Positions 8,245-15,812 of a DNA stretch of 64,000 nucleotides are shown here, in pieces. The notes beneath the pieces were generated by a model. The model was not told where the DNA came from and did no database searches. It saw only the letters and a program-made list of their open reading frames with translations. Position 1 is the stretch's first letter. Every line of letters starts with the position of its first letter. The translations under genes were made by a program, and so were the position numbers. The stretch is from Amycolatopsis cihanbeyliensis (GTDB lineage Bacteria > Actinomycetota > Actinomycetes > Mycobacteriales > Pseudonocardiaceae): assembly GCF_006715045.1 (NCBI RefSeq), contig NZ_VFML01000001.1, positions 2,448,501 to 2,512,500 of the forward strand. Reading direction: 5' to 3'.

Positions 8245-9453
8245 ATAAGCGAGCCGGTACGGGAACCCGACCGTGAGCCGTTGCTGGATGTGCTGCGGGG
8301 CTTCGCCGTGTTCGGGATCCTGGTCGCCAACATCGAGGCCTTCGTGGATCCGGGCTTCCGGTACCAGGAGCGTGCCGCGCCCGGGCTGGACGGTGTGCTG
8401 GGGCAACTGGTCGCGTTCCTGGCGGAGTCGAGGTTCTATGTGCTGTTCGCGTTCCTCTTCGGCTACGGGCTGGCACTGCAACTCAACCGGCCGTACCCGC
8501 TCGGCACCCGGATGGCCAGGCGGTTGCTGTTGCTCTTCGGAATCGGCGCGGTGCACGCGGTGCTGCTGTTCTCCGGAGACATCCTGATGATCTACGCGCT
8601 CGCCGGGACCGTGCTGTACCTGCTGCGGAAGCTCTCCGCGCGAGGCGCGTTCCGGCTCGGCTTCGCACTACTCGCCCTGTTCGCCGGGCTGCTGCTGCTC
8701 GCCATCCTCACCGGAGTGGCCGCCGACGGTACGCGGCCCAGTTCCGCGGCACAGGCCGAGGAGGCGCTGCGCGACTACCGATCGGGGTTCGAAGCCGTGG
8801 TGGCACGGCGAGTCGACGACCTGCAGGTTGTCATGGCCGAATGGTGGACCCTGGTGCCGATCGTGCTCGGCTACTTCCTGTTCGGGCTGGCGGCGGGCAA
8901 GATCGGGCTGCCGCACCGGCGGACGCTGCGGACCCGCACCCTGATCAGGGCATGTGCGCTCGGGTTCGCCGTCGGGGTTCCGCCCGCGGCACTGTTCGCC
9001 TTCGCTCCGGACGGCTCCGAATCCTGGGAGCAGGCGAAACTCGGGCTGGGCTACTTCACGGCCCCGGCGCTGAGCATCGCCTACGCGGCCGCCCTGATCC
9101 TGTTCGGACGCACCAGGACCGGCAACCGGGTACACGCGTTGCTGGCCGGAGTCGGCAGGACGGCGCTCAGCAACTACCTGCTGCAGTCACTGATCTGCGC
9201 CTTCCTGTTCACCGGATACGGGGCGGCGCTGGCCGGGCAGGTCGGCAACACCACCGCGCTGGGCATCGTGCTGGTGATCTACCTGGTCCAGGTGATGCTC
9301 AGCACCTGGTGGCTGCGCCGGCACGCGTTCGGGCCGGCCGAATGGTTGCTGCGCTCGTTCACCTACCTCCGCCGCCAGCCCTGGCTGACGACCAGGCCCG
9401 CACCACCCCGGAACCGCACGGACCCGGGGGCAGCGCACGAGTGGAACCGCTAG
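8245..9453 (+). CDS. DUF418/YeiB family membrane protein
   Basis: Multi-pass membrane protein of the DUF418 (YeiB) family. The hallmark start PLLDVLRGFAVFGILVANI is followed by ~8-10 hydrophobic segments and a C-terminal FGPAEWLLRSFTY motif typical of the family; function unknown. No ATG or GTG lies before the family motif. AAGGGGG at 8235-8241 is ideally placed for an ATA codon at 8245, giving residues SEPVREPDREPLLDVLRG, which fits homologues that usually begin MSEP. The only standard alternative is TTG at 8281, which would cut into the conserved start. Its stop overlaps the stop of the convergent gene through CTAG. Confidence 0.85.
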   Translation: MSEPVREPDREPLLDVLRGFAVFGILVANIEAFVDPGFRYQERAAPGLDGVLGQLVAFLAESRFYVLFAFLFGYGLALQLNRPYPLGTRMARRLLLLFGIGAVHAVLLFSGDILMIYALAGTVLYLLRKLSARGAFRLGFALLALFAGLLLLAILTGVAADGTRPSSAAQAEEALRDYRSGFEAVVARRVDDLQVVMAEWWTLVPIVLGYFLFGLAAGKIGLPHRRTLRTRTLIRACALGFAVGVPPAALFAFAPDGSESWEQAKLGLGYFTAPALSIAYAAALILFGRTRTGNRVHALLAGVGRTALSNYLLQSLICAFLFTGYGAALAGQVGNTTALGIVLVIYLVQVMLSTWWLRRHAFGPAEWLLRSFTYLRRQPWLTTRPAPPRNRTDPGAAHEWNR

Positions 9454-9998
9454 CCGGTCCGTGGCAGCTCGGCGACGAACGCCGCACTGGGGTTCGTGAC
9501 GCGCACCGAGGTACCGTCCGGTGCGGTGTTCGCGCCGACCAGGCGGGCGAGGCTACCGCGGTGAAACGGGAACGCGGAAAGGACCAGCAGCACGAATCCG
9601 GCCACCGCCACCCCGGCGAGCCACGGCACGGTGCCCTTCTCGGCAATGATTCCGATGATGAGGGAACCGACGAACGCCAGCAGCCCTCCAAAGAACATGA
9701 CACTGGACACGACGAGCCAGGATGCCCTGGTACGAGCGCACGTATGGCACAGCGGCCACCCCTTGACATGAGTGACACGGACCTTCTTCGCGTGCTGACC
9801 GAGCCGGTCCGCCATCCCGGCGCCACCGAAGACGCCGACCTGGCGTACTCGGCTGCCCTCGATACGCACCTTCGACTGCAGGGCGAAATCGACCCGCCGC
9901 GCCGCGGGCCGACCGTGCCGCGTGCAGTGCGCGGGAAGGGTTCCCGGCTGCTGCACGAGCTCGGCGGGCAGCGAGACGATGTTCGACTGTTGCCGCAT
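9450..9998 (-). CDS. Two-helix membrane protein with cysteine-rich N-terminal domain
   Basis: 182 aa. The cytosolic N-terminal half holds a C-x-R-H-G motif (AHCTRHGRPAARRVDF) and CHTC, which may bind metal. Two hydrophobic helices follow (WLVVSSVMFFGGLLAFVGSLI and WLAGVAVAGFVLLVLSAF). Related uncharacterised proteins occur in actinomycetes. The ATG at 9998 has AGGAG five bases upstream; the longer frame to 10184 has no support. Function unknown. It faces away from the WXG100 cluster. Confidence 0.75.
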   Translation of the reverse strand: MRQQSNIVSLPAELVQQPGTLPAHCTRHGRPAARRVDFALQSKVRIEGSRVRQVGVFGGAGMADRLGQHAKKVRVTHVKGWPLCHTCARTRASWLVVSSVMFFGGLLAFVGSLIIGIIAEKGTVPWLAGVAVAGFVLLVLSAFPFHRGSLARLVGANTAPDGTSVRVTNPSAAFVAELPRTG

Positions 9999-10110
9999 TC
10001 GAACTCCTGATCCTGTTGGTACGCGCGAACACAGGCGTGACCGAAGTGTACTTGATACGATCCGCCCGCAGCCGAGCTGATCACGGCTGTGACTACGCAT
10101 CGGAGGAACA

Positions 10111-10422
10111 TTGGGCTTCAAGGCAGAACCTGGCGGCATTCGAAAGTTCAGCGAGCGTATGGACGAATTGGTCGTCGATGCCAACTCGGCGAAGACCTAC
10201 GCCGAGGACAACCTGGAAATCACCGGCGCCGACGCGCGGATCTTCGCCACGGTCGCCGGTGCGGCCTCGGACGCCAAGGACACACTCAGCGAGAACTACC
10301 AGCGACTGGCCAAGATCCAGCAGACAGCGGCCACGGAACTGGACAAGGCAGCGACCATGTACCAGGAAACCGATGACGCCAAAGCCGAACGCCTTGACAA
10401 CACCTACCCGACGGGCGAATGA
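10111..10422 (+). CDS. Type VII secretion target (ESX/DUF2580-like), 103 aa
   Basis: A helical 103-aa protein starting with TTG (Met-Gly-Phe) after GGAGGAAC. It begins GFKAEPGGIRKFSERMDEL and has a long second helix, the helix-turn-helix size of ESX-type secreted proteins (EspC/DUF2580 class). It couples by ATGA overlap to the WXG100 gene. Export by a type VII system encoded elsewhere is inference; no Ecc genes are in the window. Confidence 0.75.
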   Translation: MGFKAEPGGIRKFSERMDELVVDANSAKTYAEDNLEITGADARIFATVAGAASDAKDTLSENYQRLAKIQQTAATELDKAATMYQETDDAKAERLDNTYPTGE

Positions 10423-11144
10423 CCGTGAGTGAATCACCTGCCGCGAAGCTTACCGACCCCACCGCATCCGACCCGGTTCCGGATCTGCTGGAAAACGTCA
10501 TCGGGATCAGCCAGTATCTCAGCATTTCCTACTGGGTGGGTGAGGCCATCGAACTCATCTTCGACGTACACCCGTTCGAATGGGTTGCCGAGCAGTACGC
10601 AGGCGACTGGGAGAAGGTCCAGAAAGCCGGTGTCGCCCTGGAGAATCTCGGCGAGTTCAGCACGGCCTACTCCGGCGTCATCACCAGCGAGCTGAGTACC
10701 GTCGCCAGCGACTGGCAGGGAAACGCCGCCGACAGCGCGAACAGCTACTTCAGTGGCCTCGCGCAGACGATCCAGGACCAGCAGGCCACCCTGAGCGCGA
10801 TGGGGAAGGAGTTCAAGCAGAGCGCCATCGGTATGTACGAGACGGCCAACGCGATCAAGGGCCTGCTGGACACCCTGATGGACCTGCTGATCGCGATCGG
10901 TCTCGAACTCGCCGCGGCCGCCGCGAGTAGCTGGACCATCATCGGGCCCATCCTGTCCGGCGCCGCCGCTGCCGCGACGATCACCAAGGCCCTCGGCGTC
11001 TGGGACGACGTACTCACCTACCACACCGCGGCGTGGAACGCGGCGCAGGGACTGGTCGGGCTCATGGCCGGGTACCTGAGCACGCTCGGCGACATCGAGA
11101 AGCACGCCCTGCCGGAAAGCAACTACGACCACCCGGGGGTGTGA
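10419..11144 (+). CDS. WXG100-domain protein with hydrophobic C-terminus
   Basis: 241 aa. The central part is a WXG100 module with the W-x-G turn as DWQGNAADSANSYF around residues 89-102. After it come helical hydrophobic stretches rich in Ala and Leu (LMDLLIAIGLELAAAAASSWTIIGPILSGAAAAA), which could insert in membranes or pack against a partner. The gene overlaps the preceding ESX-like gene by 4 bp and is followed after one base by a small acidic gene. The arrangement resembles actinobacterial type VII substrate operons, but no toxin domain is attached. Confidence 0.8.
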   Translation: MTVSESPAAKLTDPTASDPVPDLLENVIGISQYLSISYWVGEAIELIFDVHPFEWVAEQYAGDWEKVQKAGVALENLGEFSTAYSGVITSELSTVASDWQGNAADSANSYFSGLAQTIQDQQATLSAMGKEFKQSAIGMYETANAIKGLLDTLMDLLIAIGLELAAAAASSWTIIGPILSGAAAAATITKALGVWDDVLTYHTAAWNAAQGLVGLMAGYLSTLGDIEKHALPESNYDHPGV

Positions 11145-11145
11145 T

Positions 11146-11538
11146 ATGGGCAGGCCCGAGCCGGAACCGACACTCGACATCGCCCACGGCGACGTGGCGC
11201 TGTCCAAGCATCTCAAGAACTCGCTGAACCTGCTGCGGAACAAGGTCGACGACCCCGAGTTCAAGAACCTCGTCGACGACATCACCGCGGGGCGGAAGAG
11301 CCTGCGGGACGCCGTCACCTCGCCGGTGCTCGCTCGCGCACTCGACCCGCTCATGGAACAGGCCTCCGAGCACTACCGGAACCTGTCCGAGCAGGAGCGC
11401 GAGGAACTGGCGAGGACGGGCGAGCAGCAGTTCGAGGAACTGCGCCAGGAGGAGGAAGCCGCACCCGCGGCGGGCCGCCGCAGGCCGGACGATGACGACG
11501 AGGACGAGGACTTCAGCGACCGGAACTGGATACGGTGA
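11146..11538 (+). CDS. Small acidic protein of the WXG100 cluster
   Basis: 130 aa, helical and charged, ending in an acidic run (DDDDEDEDF). No signal peptide, membrane helix or known motif. It starts with ATG one base after the WXG100 stop, so it is in the same operon. It may be a chaperone or immunity-like partner of the secreted proteins; that is a guess from context. Confidence 0.65.
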   Translation: MGRPEPEPTLDIAHGDVALSKHLKNSLNLLRNKVDDPEFKNLVDDITAGRKSLRDAVTSPVLARALDPLMEQASEHYRNLSEQEREELARTGEQQFEELRQEEEAAPAAGRRRPDDDDEDEDFSDRNWIR

Positions 11539-11674
11539 CGGCACGTCCGGCGGCACCCTGAGCCCCGGTGTCCGCCGGACGGAGATGATCAGTTCGGCCG
11601 CTCGGTGGTACGGCGCGGGAGTCGTGATCGACATACCCAGGAGGTCCAGACCAATATTTGTCCAGGAGGGGCTC

Positions 11675-12086
11675 GTGCGCGGAACGCGCTATCGCAAGTT
11701 CATCGGTACCACCCTCGGCACCCTGGCCGCGGCGGCCGGGGTCGCCACCGTGACCGCCGCACCCGCGACCGCAGGCGAGGCCGCGGACACGGCGTGTGTC
11801 ACCCAGGAGATCCACCTCGACCCGGCCCAGCGGGAGGCCGGCTGGACCGTGAAGTGCGACAGTCGCCGCTACGTGTTCGCCGACGTGACGGTGTTCGCGG
11901 GCGGGGTCGCGGACAGCAACCCGCGCGAGGCCCGGTAGGTCGAGGCGGGTGACGCCTGGGAGGACCTCAACGTCTACGAGCAGACCGACCCCGCCCATCG
12001 ACCACCTGTGCGTGCACCTGGTGAGCTACGTCGACCCCGCCGATCCGCTGGAGATCCCGACCCAGATCGGCCACCGCGGCGAGTAG
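11675..12086 (+). pseudogene. Broken gene for a small secreted protein
   Basis: GTG at 11675 follows AGGAGGGG and encodes a clear signal peptide (RYRKFIGTTLGTLAAAAGV then an APATAGEA cleavage region) and a short mature part with two Cys. The frame stops at TAG 11936-11938, yet coding-like sequence goes on: VEAGDAWEDLNVYEQTDPA in the same frame, then, after a +1 shift near 11990-11997 in a C-rich run, IDHLCVHLVSYVDPADPLEI to TAG at 12084. The intact protein would be about 136 aa. The two lesions suggest a decayed gene, though the 87-aa short form could still be made. Confidence 0.65.
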
Positions 12087-12140
12087 ACCGGCAGCATGGA
12101 CCGGGTCCCGCGTCGCCACAGCGCCGTGGCCGCGGCCCGG

Positions 12141-12512
12141 TCACGCCGGTGCCGGACCATCAAGCTGTGCCACCAGCTTCTTCGGGGCGACCATCCGGTA
12201 GGCGTCGGTGACGATCTCGGCGATCTCGGCCCAGTCGACATCCACATCGAGCCGGACGCCCAGCCAGCCCCGGTGCCCGACGTACGGCGGCCGGAAGAAC
12301 CGCTCCGGCTCCTGCGCCACCAACTCCTCCTGCACCCCGGGCGGGGCCGGGCACCAGAAACCCAGCCGATCGTCGTGATGGTGATCGGCGTACGTCACGA
12401 AGGTCTTCCGGCCGCGCACGAACCAGGTCGGCTCACCATGGCTCAGCCGCTCGGTGACCTCCGGCAACACGAGGCAGATGCGCCGTAACGACTCGAGTCG
12501 ATCGTCAGACAT
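12141..12512 (-). CDS. MmcQ/YjbR family protein
   Basis: 123 aa, the usual length of the MmcQ/YjbR fold (CyaY-like, DNA-binding-like). Visible signatures: LPEVTERLSHGEPTWFVRGRKTF near the N-terminus, FFRPPYVGHRGWLGVRLD and a final WAEIAEIVTDAYRMVAPKKL helix. ATG at 12512. The function of the family is not settled. It stands alone on the minus strand between the broken secreted-protein gene and the next plus-strand gene. Confidence 0.85.
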   Translation of the reverse strand: MSDDRLESLRRICLVLPEVTERLSHGEPTWFVRGRKTFVTYADHHHDDRLGFWCPAPPGVQEELVAQEPERFFRPPYVGHRGWLGVRLDVDVDWAEIAEIVTDAYRMVAPKKLVAQLDGPAPA

Positions 12513-12641
12513 CCGCCCATTGTCGGCCACCTCGGCCATCCGGCGCAGTACCGGCGTCGACCCGACGCACGAGCCCTGTTCAGCCGCCCGGTGGGACCCC
12601 ATACTCACGCCAGGAAACGGCGGCGAACGGGGGGAATCATC

Positions 12642-13097
12642 GTGGCGGACGGCCCGGAACACACCTGGGAGTCGTTTCCGGACTCGGAATCCAGGTTGCT
12701 CAAGGCCTACGAGGTGGTGGCCGCGCACTACCGGCAGGACGTGCTCCTGTACTGGACACGGCTGTCGGTCTTCCTCGTGGTGCAGGCCGGGCTGCTCGCG
12801 GTGTTCAAGGGGCTCGTGCGCAGCCACAGCGGCACCGCCACCGTGTTCGCGCTGGTAGGGGCCGCGATATCCGTCGTATGGTTCCTGGTGGCCCGCGCGT
12901 CGGTACGCTGGATCGAGGTCTGGCGACGGAAGGTGGTCGAACTGGACACGCTCGTCAACCCGCTGGCCTCCTACCGCCTCGAGTCCGCCCCACCGGGCAG
13001 GCGCTGGTGGACACGGCTCACCGAACGACCGTCCGAGATCGCGCAGGCCTTGCCGCTCATCTTCCTGCTGGGCTGGCTGGTGCTGCCCTGGGTGTGA
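12642..13097 (+). CDS. Three-helix membrane protein, RipA-like
   Basis: 151 aa from GTG 12642, which follows GGGGGAAT. A soluble helical start (LLKAYEVVAAHYRQDVLLYW) leads into two hydrophobic helices, then a WRRKVVELD amphipathic part and a C-terminal hydrophobic helix ending at the last residue. The pattern fits the RipA-type small membrane protein family, but I am not certain. Function unknown. Confidence 0.7.
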   Translation: MADGPEHTWESFPDSESRLLKAYEVVAAHYRQDVLLYWTRLSVFLVVQAGLLAVFKGLVRSHSGTATVFALVGAAISVVWFLVARASVRWIEVWRRKVVELDTLVNPLASYRLESAPPGRRWWTRLTERPSEIAQALPLIFLLGWLVLPWV

Positions 13098-13156
13098 TGC
13101 CCATCCTGCGAGTCGACCCGTGATCCCCTAGCCTCGAACAGGAAGAAGGGGGTGTT

Positions 13157-14158
13157 GTGACCAGCGATATCGTGCTCGCCGCCCCTTTGCAGAGCATCGG
13201 GAGCTGGCAGCTCTGGGCGATCTCCATCGCCGCCCTGCTGACCCTGCTCACCCTCGACTTCGTGCTGACCCACCGCCCGCACGAGGTGTCCATGCCCGAG
13301 GCGGTCGGCTGGTCGGTCTTCTATCTGCTGCTGCCGGTGGCGTTCGGGCTCTACCTGCTGGCCGACTACGGCGGGACCATCGCGACCGAGTTCTTCACCG
13401 GTTTCGTGGTGGAGAAGTCGCTCTCGGTGGACAACCTGTTCGTCTTCATCCTGCTGCTGCCCGCGTTCGGGGTGCCGAAGGCGCTGGAACAGCGGGTTCT
13501 GCTGTTCGGCATCGTGGGCGCGCTGGTGCTGCGCGGCATCTTCATCGCGCTCGGCGCGGTTGCCCTGCAGTCCGGAACCTGGGCCTTCCTGCTCTTCGGT
13601 GCGATCCTGCTGGTCACCGCGGTCAAGACGTTCAAGGACGCGACGTCCGGCCGCCACGCGGGCGACCGCACCGAGTCGAGCGAGGCCGACGTGTCCGAGA
13701 TGCGCTCGATCCGGTTCATCCGCAGGGCACTGCCGGTGACGCCGGACTACCGGGGCACCAGCCTGCTCGCCCGGCACGAGGGCAGGCTCGCCCTCACCCC
13801 GCTCGCGGCGGTCATCGTCGCGGTGTTCGCCACCGACGTGGTGTTCGCCGTGGACTCGGTACCCGCCGTCTACGGCATCACCAGCGATCCCTACCTCGTG
13901 TTCAGCACGAACGCCTTCGCCCTGCTCGGCCTGCGCGCGCTGTACTTCGTGCTGCAAGGCGTGCTGAACAAGCTGGTGCACCTGCACCACGGGCTGGCGA
14001 TCATCCTGGGCTTCATCGGGGTCAAGCTGGTGCTGCACTGGGCGCACGAGACCTGGGAGCAGGTGCCCGCCGTGCCGACCTGGCTGTCCCTGACGGTCAT
14101 CGTGCTCGTGCTGACCGTGGTCACCCTCACCAGCCTGCGTGCCCGAGCCCGCAACTAG
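13157..14158 (+). CDS. TerC family integral membrane protein
   Basis: 333 aa with about nine membrane segments. Family hallmarks are present: VEKSLSVDNLFVF near residue 88-100 and FATDVVFAVDSVPAVYGIT near 220-240, both holding the acidic residues thought to bind metal. TerC/Alx proteins export Mn or support membrane-protein metalation and are linked to tellurite resistance. The GTG start follows GAAGAAGGGGG. Its stop overlaps that of the convergent hydro-lyase gene by CTAG. No ter operon surrounds it, so a housekeeping Mn role is more likely than tellurite resistance. Confidence 0.92.
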   Translation: MTSDIVLAAPLQSIGSWQLWAISIAALLTLLTLDFVLTHRPHEVSMPEAVGWSVFYLLLPVAFGLYLLADYGGTIATEFFTGFVVEKSLSVDNLFVFILLLPAFGVPKALEQRVLLFGIVGALVLRGIFIALGAVALQSGTWAFLLFGAILLVTAVKTFKDATSGRHAGDRTESSEADVSEMRSIRFIRRALPVTPDYRGTSLLARHEGRLALTPLAAVIVAVFATDVVFAVDSVPAVYGITSDPYLVFSTNAFALLGLRALYFVLQGVLNKLVHLHHGLAIILGFIGVKLVLHWAHETWEQVPAVPTWLSLTVIVLVLTVVTLTSLRARARN

Positions 14159-14952
14159 AGCTCGGTACGGCCACGGATGTCGGCGGCGGGCACGTCGGTG
14201 ACGAACATCCGGCCGGGGGCATGGGTGATCGCCAGCTCCGGCGCGGCCGCCCTGATCACCGCCTGCGGGGTCACCCCGCAGGCCCAGAACACCGCGACCT
14301 CGGTGGGCGAAGGGACCATCGGATCGCCCCAGTCCGGGATGCCGAGATCGTCGACACCGATCTCGGCCGGGTCGCCGATGTGCACCGGACCGCCGTGCGC
14401 CAGCGGGTACTCCCCGGTGACGGCCACCGCCTCGGCGAGCTGGTCCCGCTCGATCGGCCGCATCGACACCACCATCGGACCGTGGAACCCGCCCGCGGGC
14501 TCGCAGGCGAGCCCGGTCACGAACATCGGCGGCACCAGACCCTCCGTCACATGCCGCAACCGGACCCCGGCGCCCAGCAGCGCCGCCTCGGCCGTGTAGC
14601 TGCATCCGAGCAGGAAGGCCACGAAGTCCTCCCGCCAGAGGTCCTCGACCGAGGTCACCTCGGCCTCGAACACCCCGTGCCGGTGCACGTGGTAGGCGGG
14701 GGCATCGGTGCGGAGGTCGGCACGCAGGGCCGTGCGCAGCCCGGTGTACTGCCCCGGCCGGGTCCGTTCCAGCAGCGGCAGCGGGGTCGGGTTCGCCCGG
14801 CACAACCGCGCGAACCCCTCCGCCTCCCGCCCACCCAGGATGACCAGGTTCGCTTGCAGGTACCCGGCACATGCCCCCGCGGTGGCGCCGGTCCAGGAAC
14901 CGGAACGGGCCCGTTGCCGCAGCCGGGCCGGGTCGGTGATCGCGGTGGCCAT
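14155..14952 (-). CDS. DUF1445 putative hydro-lyase (D-glutamate cyclase-like)
   Basis: 265 aa of the DUF1445 family: YLQANLVILGGREAEGFARLC near the N-terminus, FLLGCSYTAEAALL in the middle, and VFWACGVTPQAVI plus ITHAPGRMFVTDV near the end. Relatives are called putative hydro-lyases and one mammalian member is D-glutamate cyclase. It begins one base after the stop of the SDR gene (TGACATG), so it is the last gene of a four-gene minus-strand operon. Confidence 0.88.
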   Translation of the reverse strand: MATAITDPARLRQRARSGSWTGATAGACAGYLQANLVILGGREAEGFARLCRANPTPLPLLERTRPGQYTGLRTALRADLRTDAPAYHVHRHGVFEAEVTSVEDLWREDFVAFLLGCSYTAEAALLGAGVRLRHVTEGLVPPMFVTGLACEPAGGFHGPMVVSMRPIERDQLAEAVAVTGEYPLAHGGPVHIGDPAEIGVDDLGIPDWGDPMVPSPTEVAVFWACGVTPQAVIRAAAPELAITHAPGRMFVTDVPAADIRGRTEL

Positions 14953-14953
14953 G

Positions 14954-15760
14954 TCAACCCGGCCCGAGCTCGAAGTCCAGGCTGTAGCGCTCGGACGGCA
15001 TGGCACCCGCCGACTTGGCGCCGTCGACCGGCAGGGACACGCCGTTGACGAACCGCGACTCGTCGCAGGCCAGGAACACCACCGCCTTGGCGACCTCCCA
15101 CGCCTCGCCGACCCGCGCGGCGGGCGTACTCGCCACCAGCCGGTGCCGCCGGCTTTCGAACTCCTCCGGCGAGCTCAGCGTGCCACGCAGCATGTCGGTG
15201 TCGATGGCGCCGGGGTTCACCGTGTTGGCCCGGATGCCCTGCTGCGCATGCGCCACCGCGACCGAGCGCATCAGCCCGACCAGCGCGTGCTTGCTGGCGT
15301 TGTACACCGGGTCGCCCGGCCTGCCCATCACCCCGCCGTTCGACGAGGTGGTGATGATGCTGCCGCCGCGGCGACCGATCATGTGCGGCAGCACGGCGCG
15401 GGTGCCGAGGAAAGCCGTGCGCACGTTCAGGGCGAACACCTCGTCGAACTCCTCGAGGGTGGTCTCGGCCAGCGGTTTCCCGAGATGGATGCCGACATTG
15501 TTGAACAGCACGTCGATCCGGCCCCTTGCGTCCACCACGTCCTCGACGAACCGGTTCACCTGCTCCTCGTCGGTGGCGTCCAGCACCACGGTGTTGTAGT
15601 GCGCGCTGCCGGCCAGCGCCAGTTCCTCGGCGGGCTCCCGGACGTCCGCCGAGTACACCACGGCACCCTCGGCGAGCATCTCCCGCACGGTGGCGAGCCC
15701 GATGCCCCGAGCGCCACCGAACACCACCACGATCTTGTCCTGTAGCCGGCCCATGGTCAT
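14954..15760 (-). CDS. SDR family NAD(P)-dependent oxidoreductase
   Basis: 268 aa classical short-chain dehydrogenase. The nucleotide motif GGARGIG lies near residues 15-21, NNVG near 88-91, catalytic Ser in TTSSNGG, and the Y-x-x-x-K pair in VYNASKHAL. The C-terminal FVNGVSLPVDGAKS is typical. A start at the third codon (MGRLQDK) is also possible. It sits between a ThDP enzyme and a hydro-lyase, which suggests a small-acid or acyloin pathway; substrate unknown. Confidence 0.9.
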   Translation of the reverse strand: MTMGRLQDKIVVVFGGARGIGLATVREMLAEGAVVYSADVREPAEELALAGSAHYNTVVLDATDEEQVNRFVEDVVDARGRIDVLFNNVGIHLGKPLAETTLEEFDEVFALNVRTAFLGTRAVLPHMIGRRGGSIITTSSNGGVMGRPGDPVYNASKHALVGLMRSVAVAHAQQGIRANTVNPGAIDTDMLRGTLSSPEEFESRRHRLVASTPAARVGEAWEVAKAVVFLACDESRFVNGVSLPVDGAKSAGAMPSERYSLDFELGPG

Positions 15761-15812
15761 CCCTTCCCTCGCAGCCGCGCGGCTTTCGCGTCGTCGCGCT
15801 CCATACTCCCGT

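Noticed and set aside
13140..13157. Possible Mn riboswitch before terC
   Set aside because: Only about 60 bases separate the genes and I see no yybP-ykoY-like paired structure.
9450..14158. CTAG stop-stop overlaps of convergent genes at 9450-9453 and 14155-14158
   Set aside because: Neat but expected: CTAG is the shortest way to overlap two TAG stops.
12971..14872. 633-aa minus-strand frame over terC
   Set aside because: Antisense to TerC and out of frame with the hydro-lyase; no family motif.
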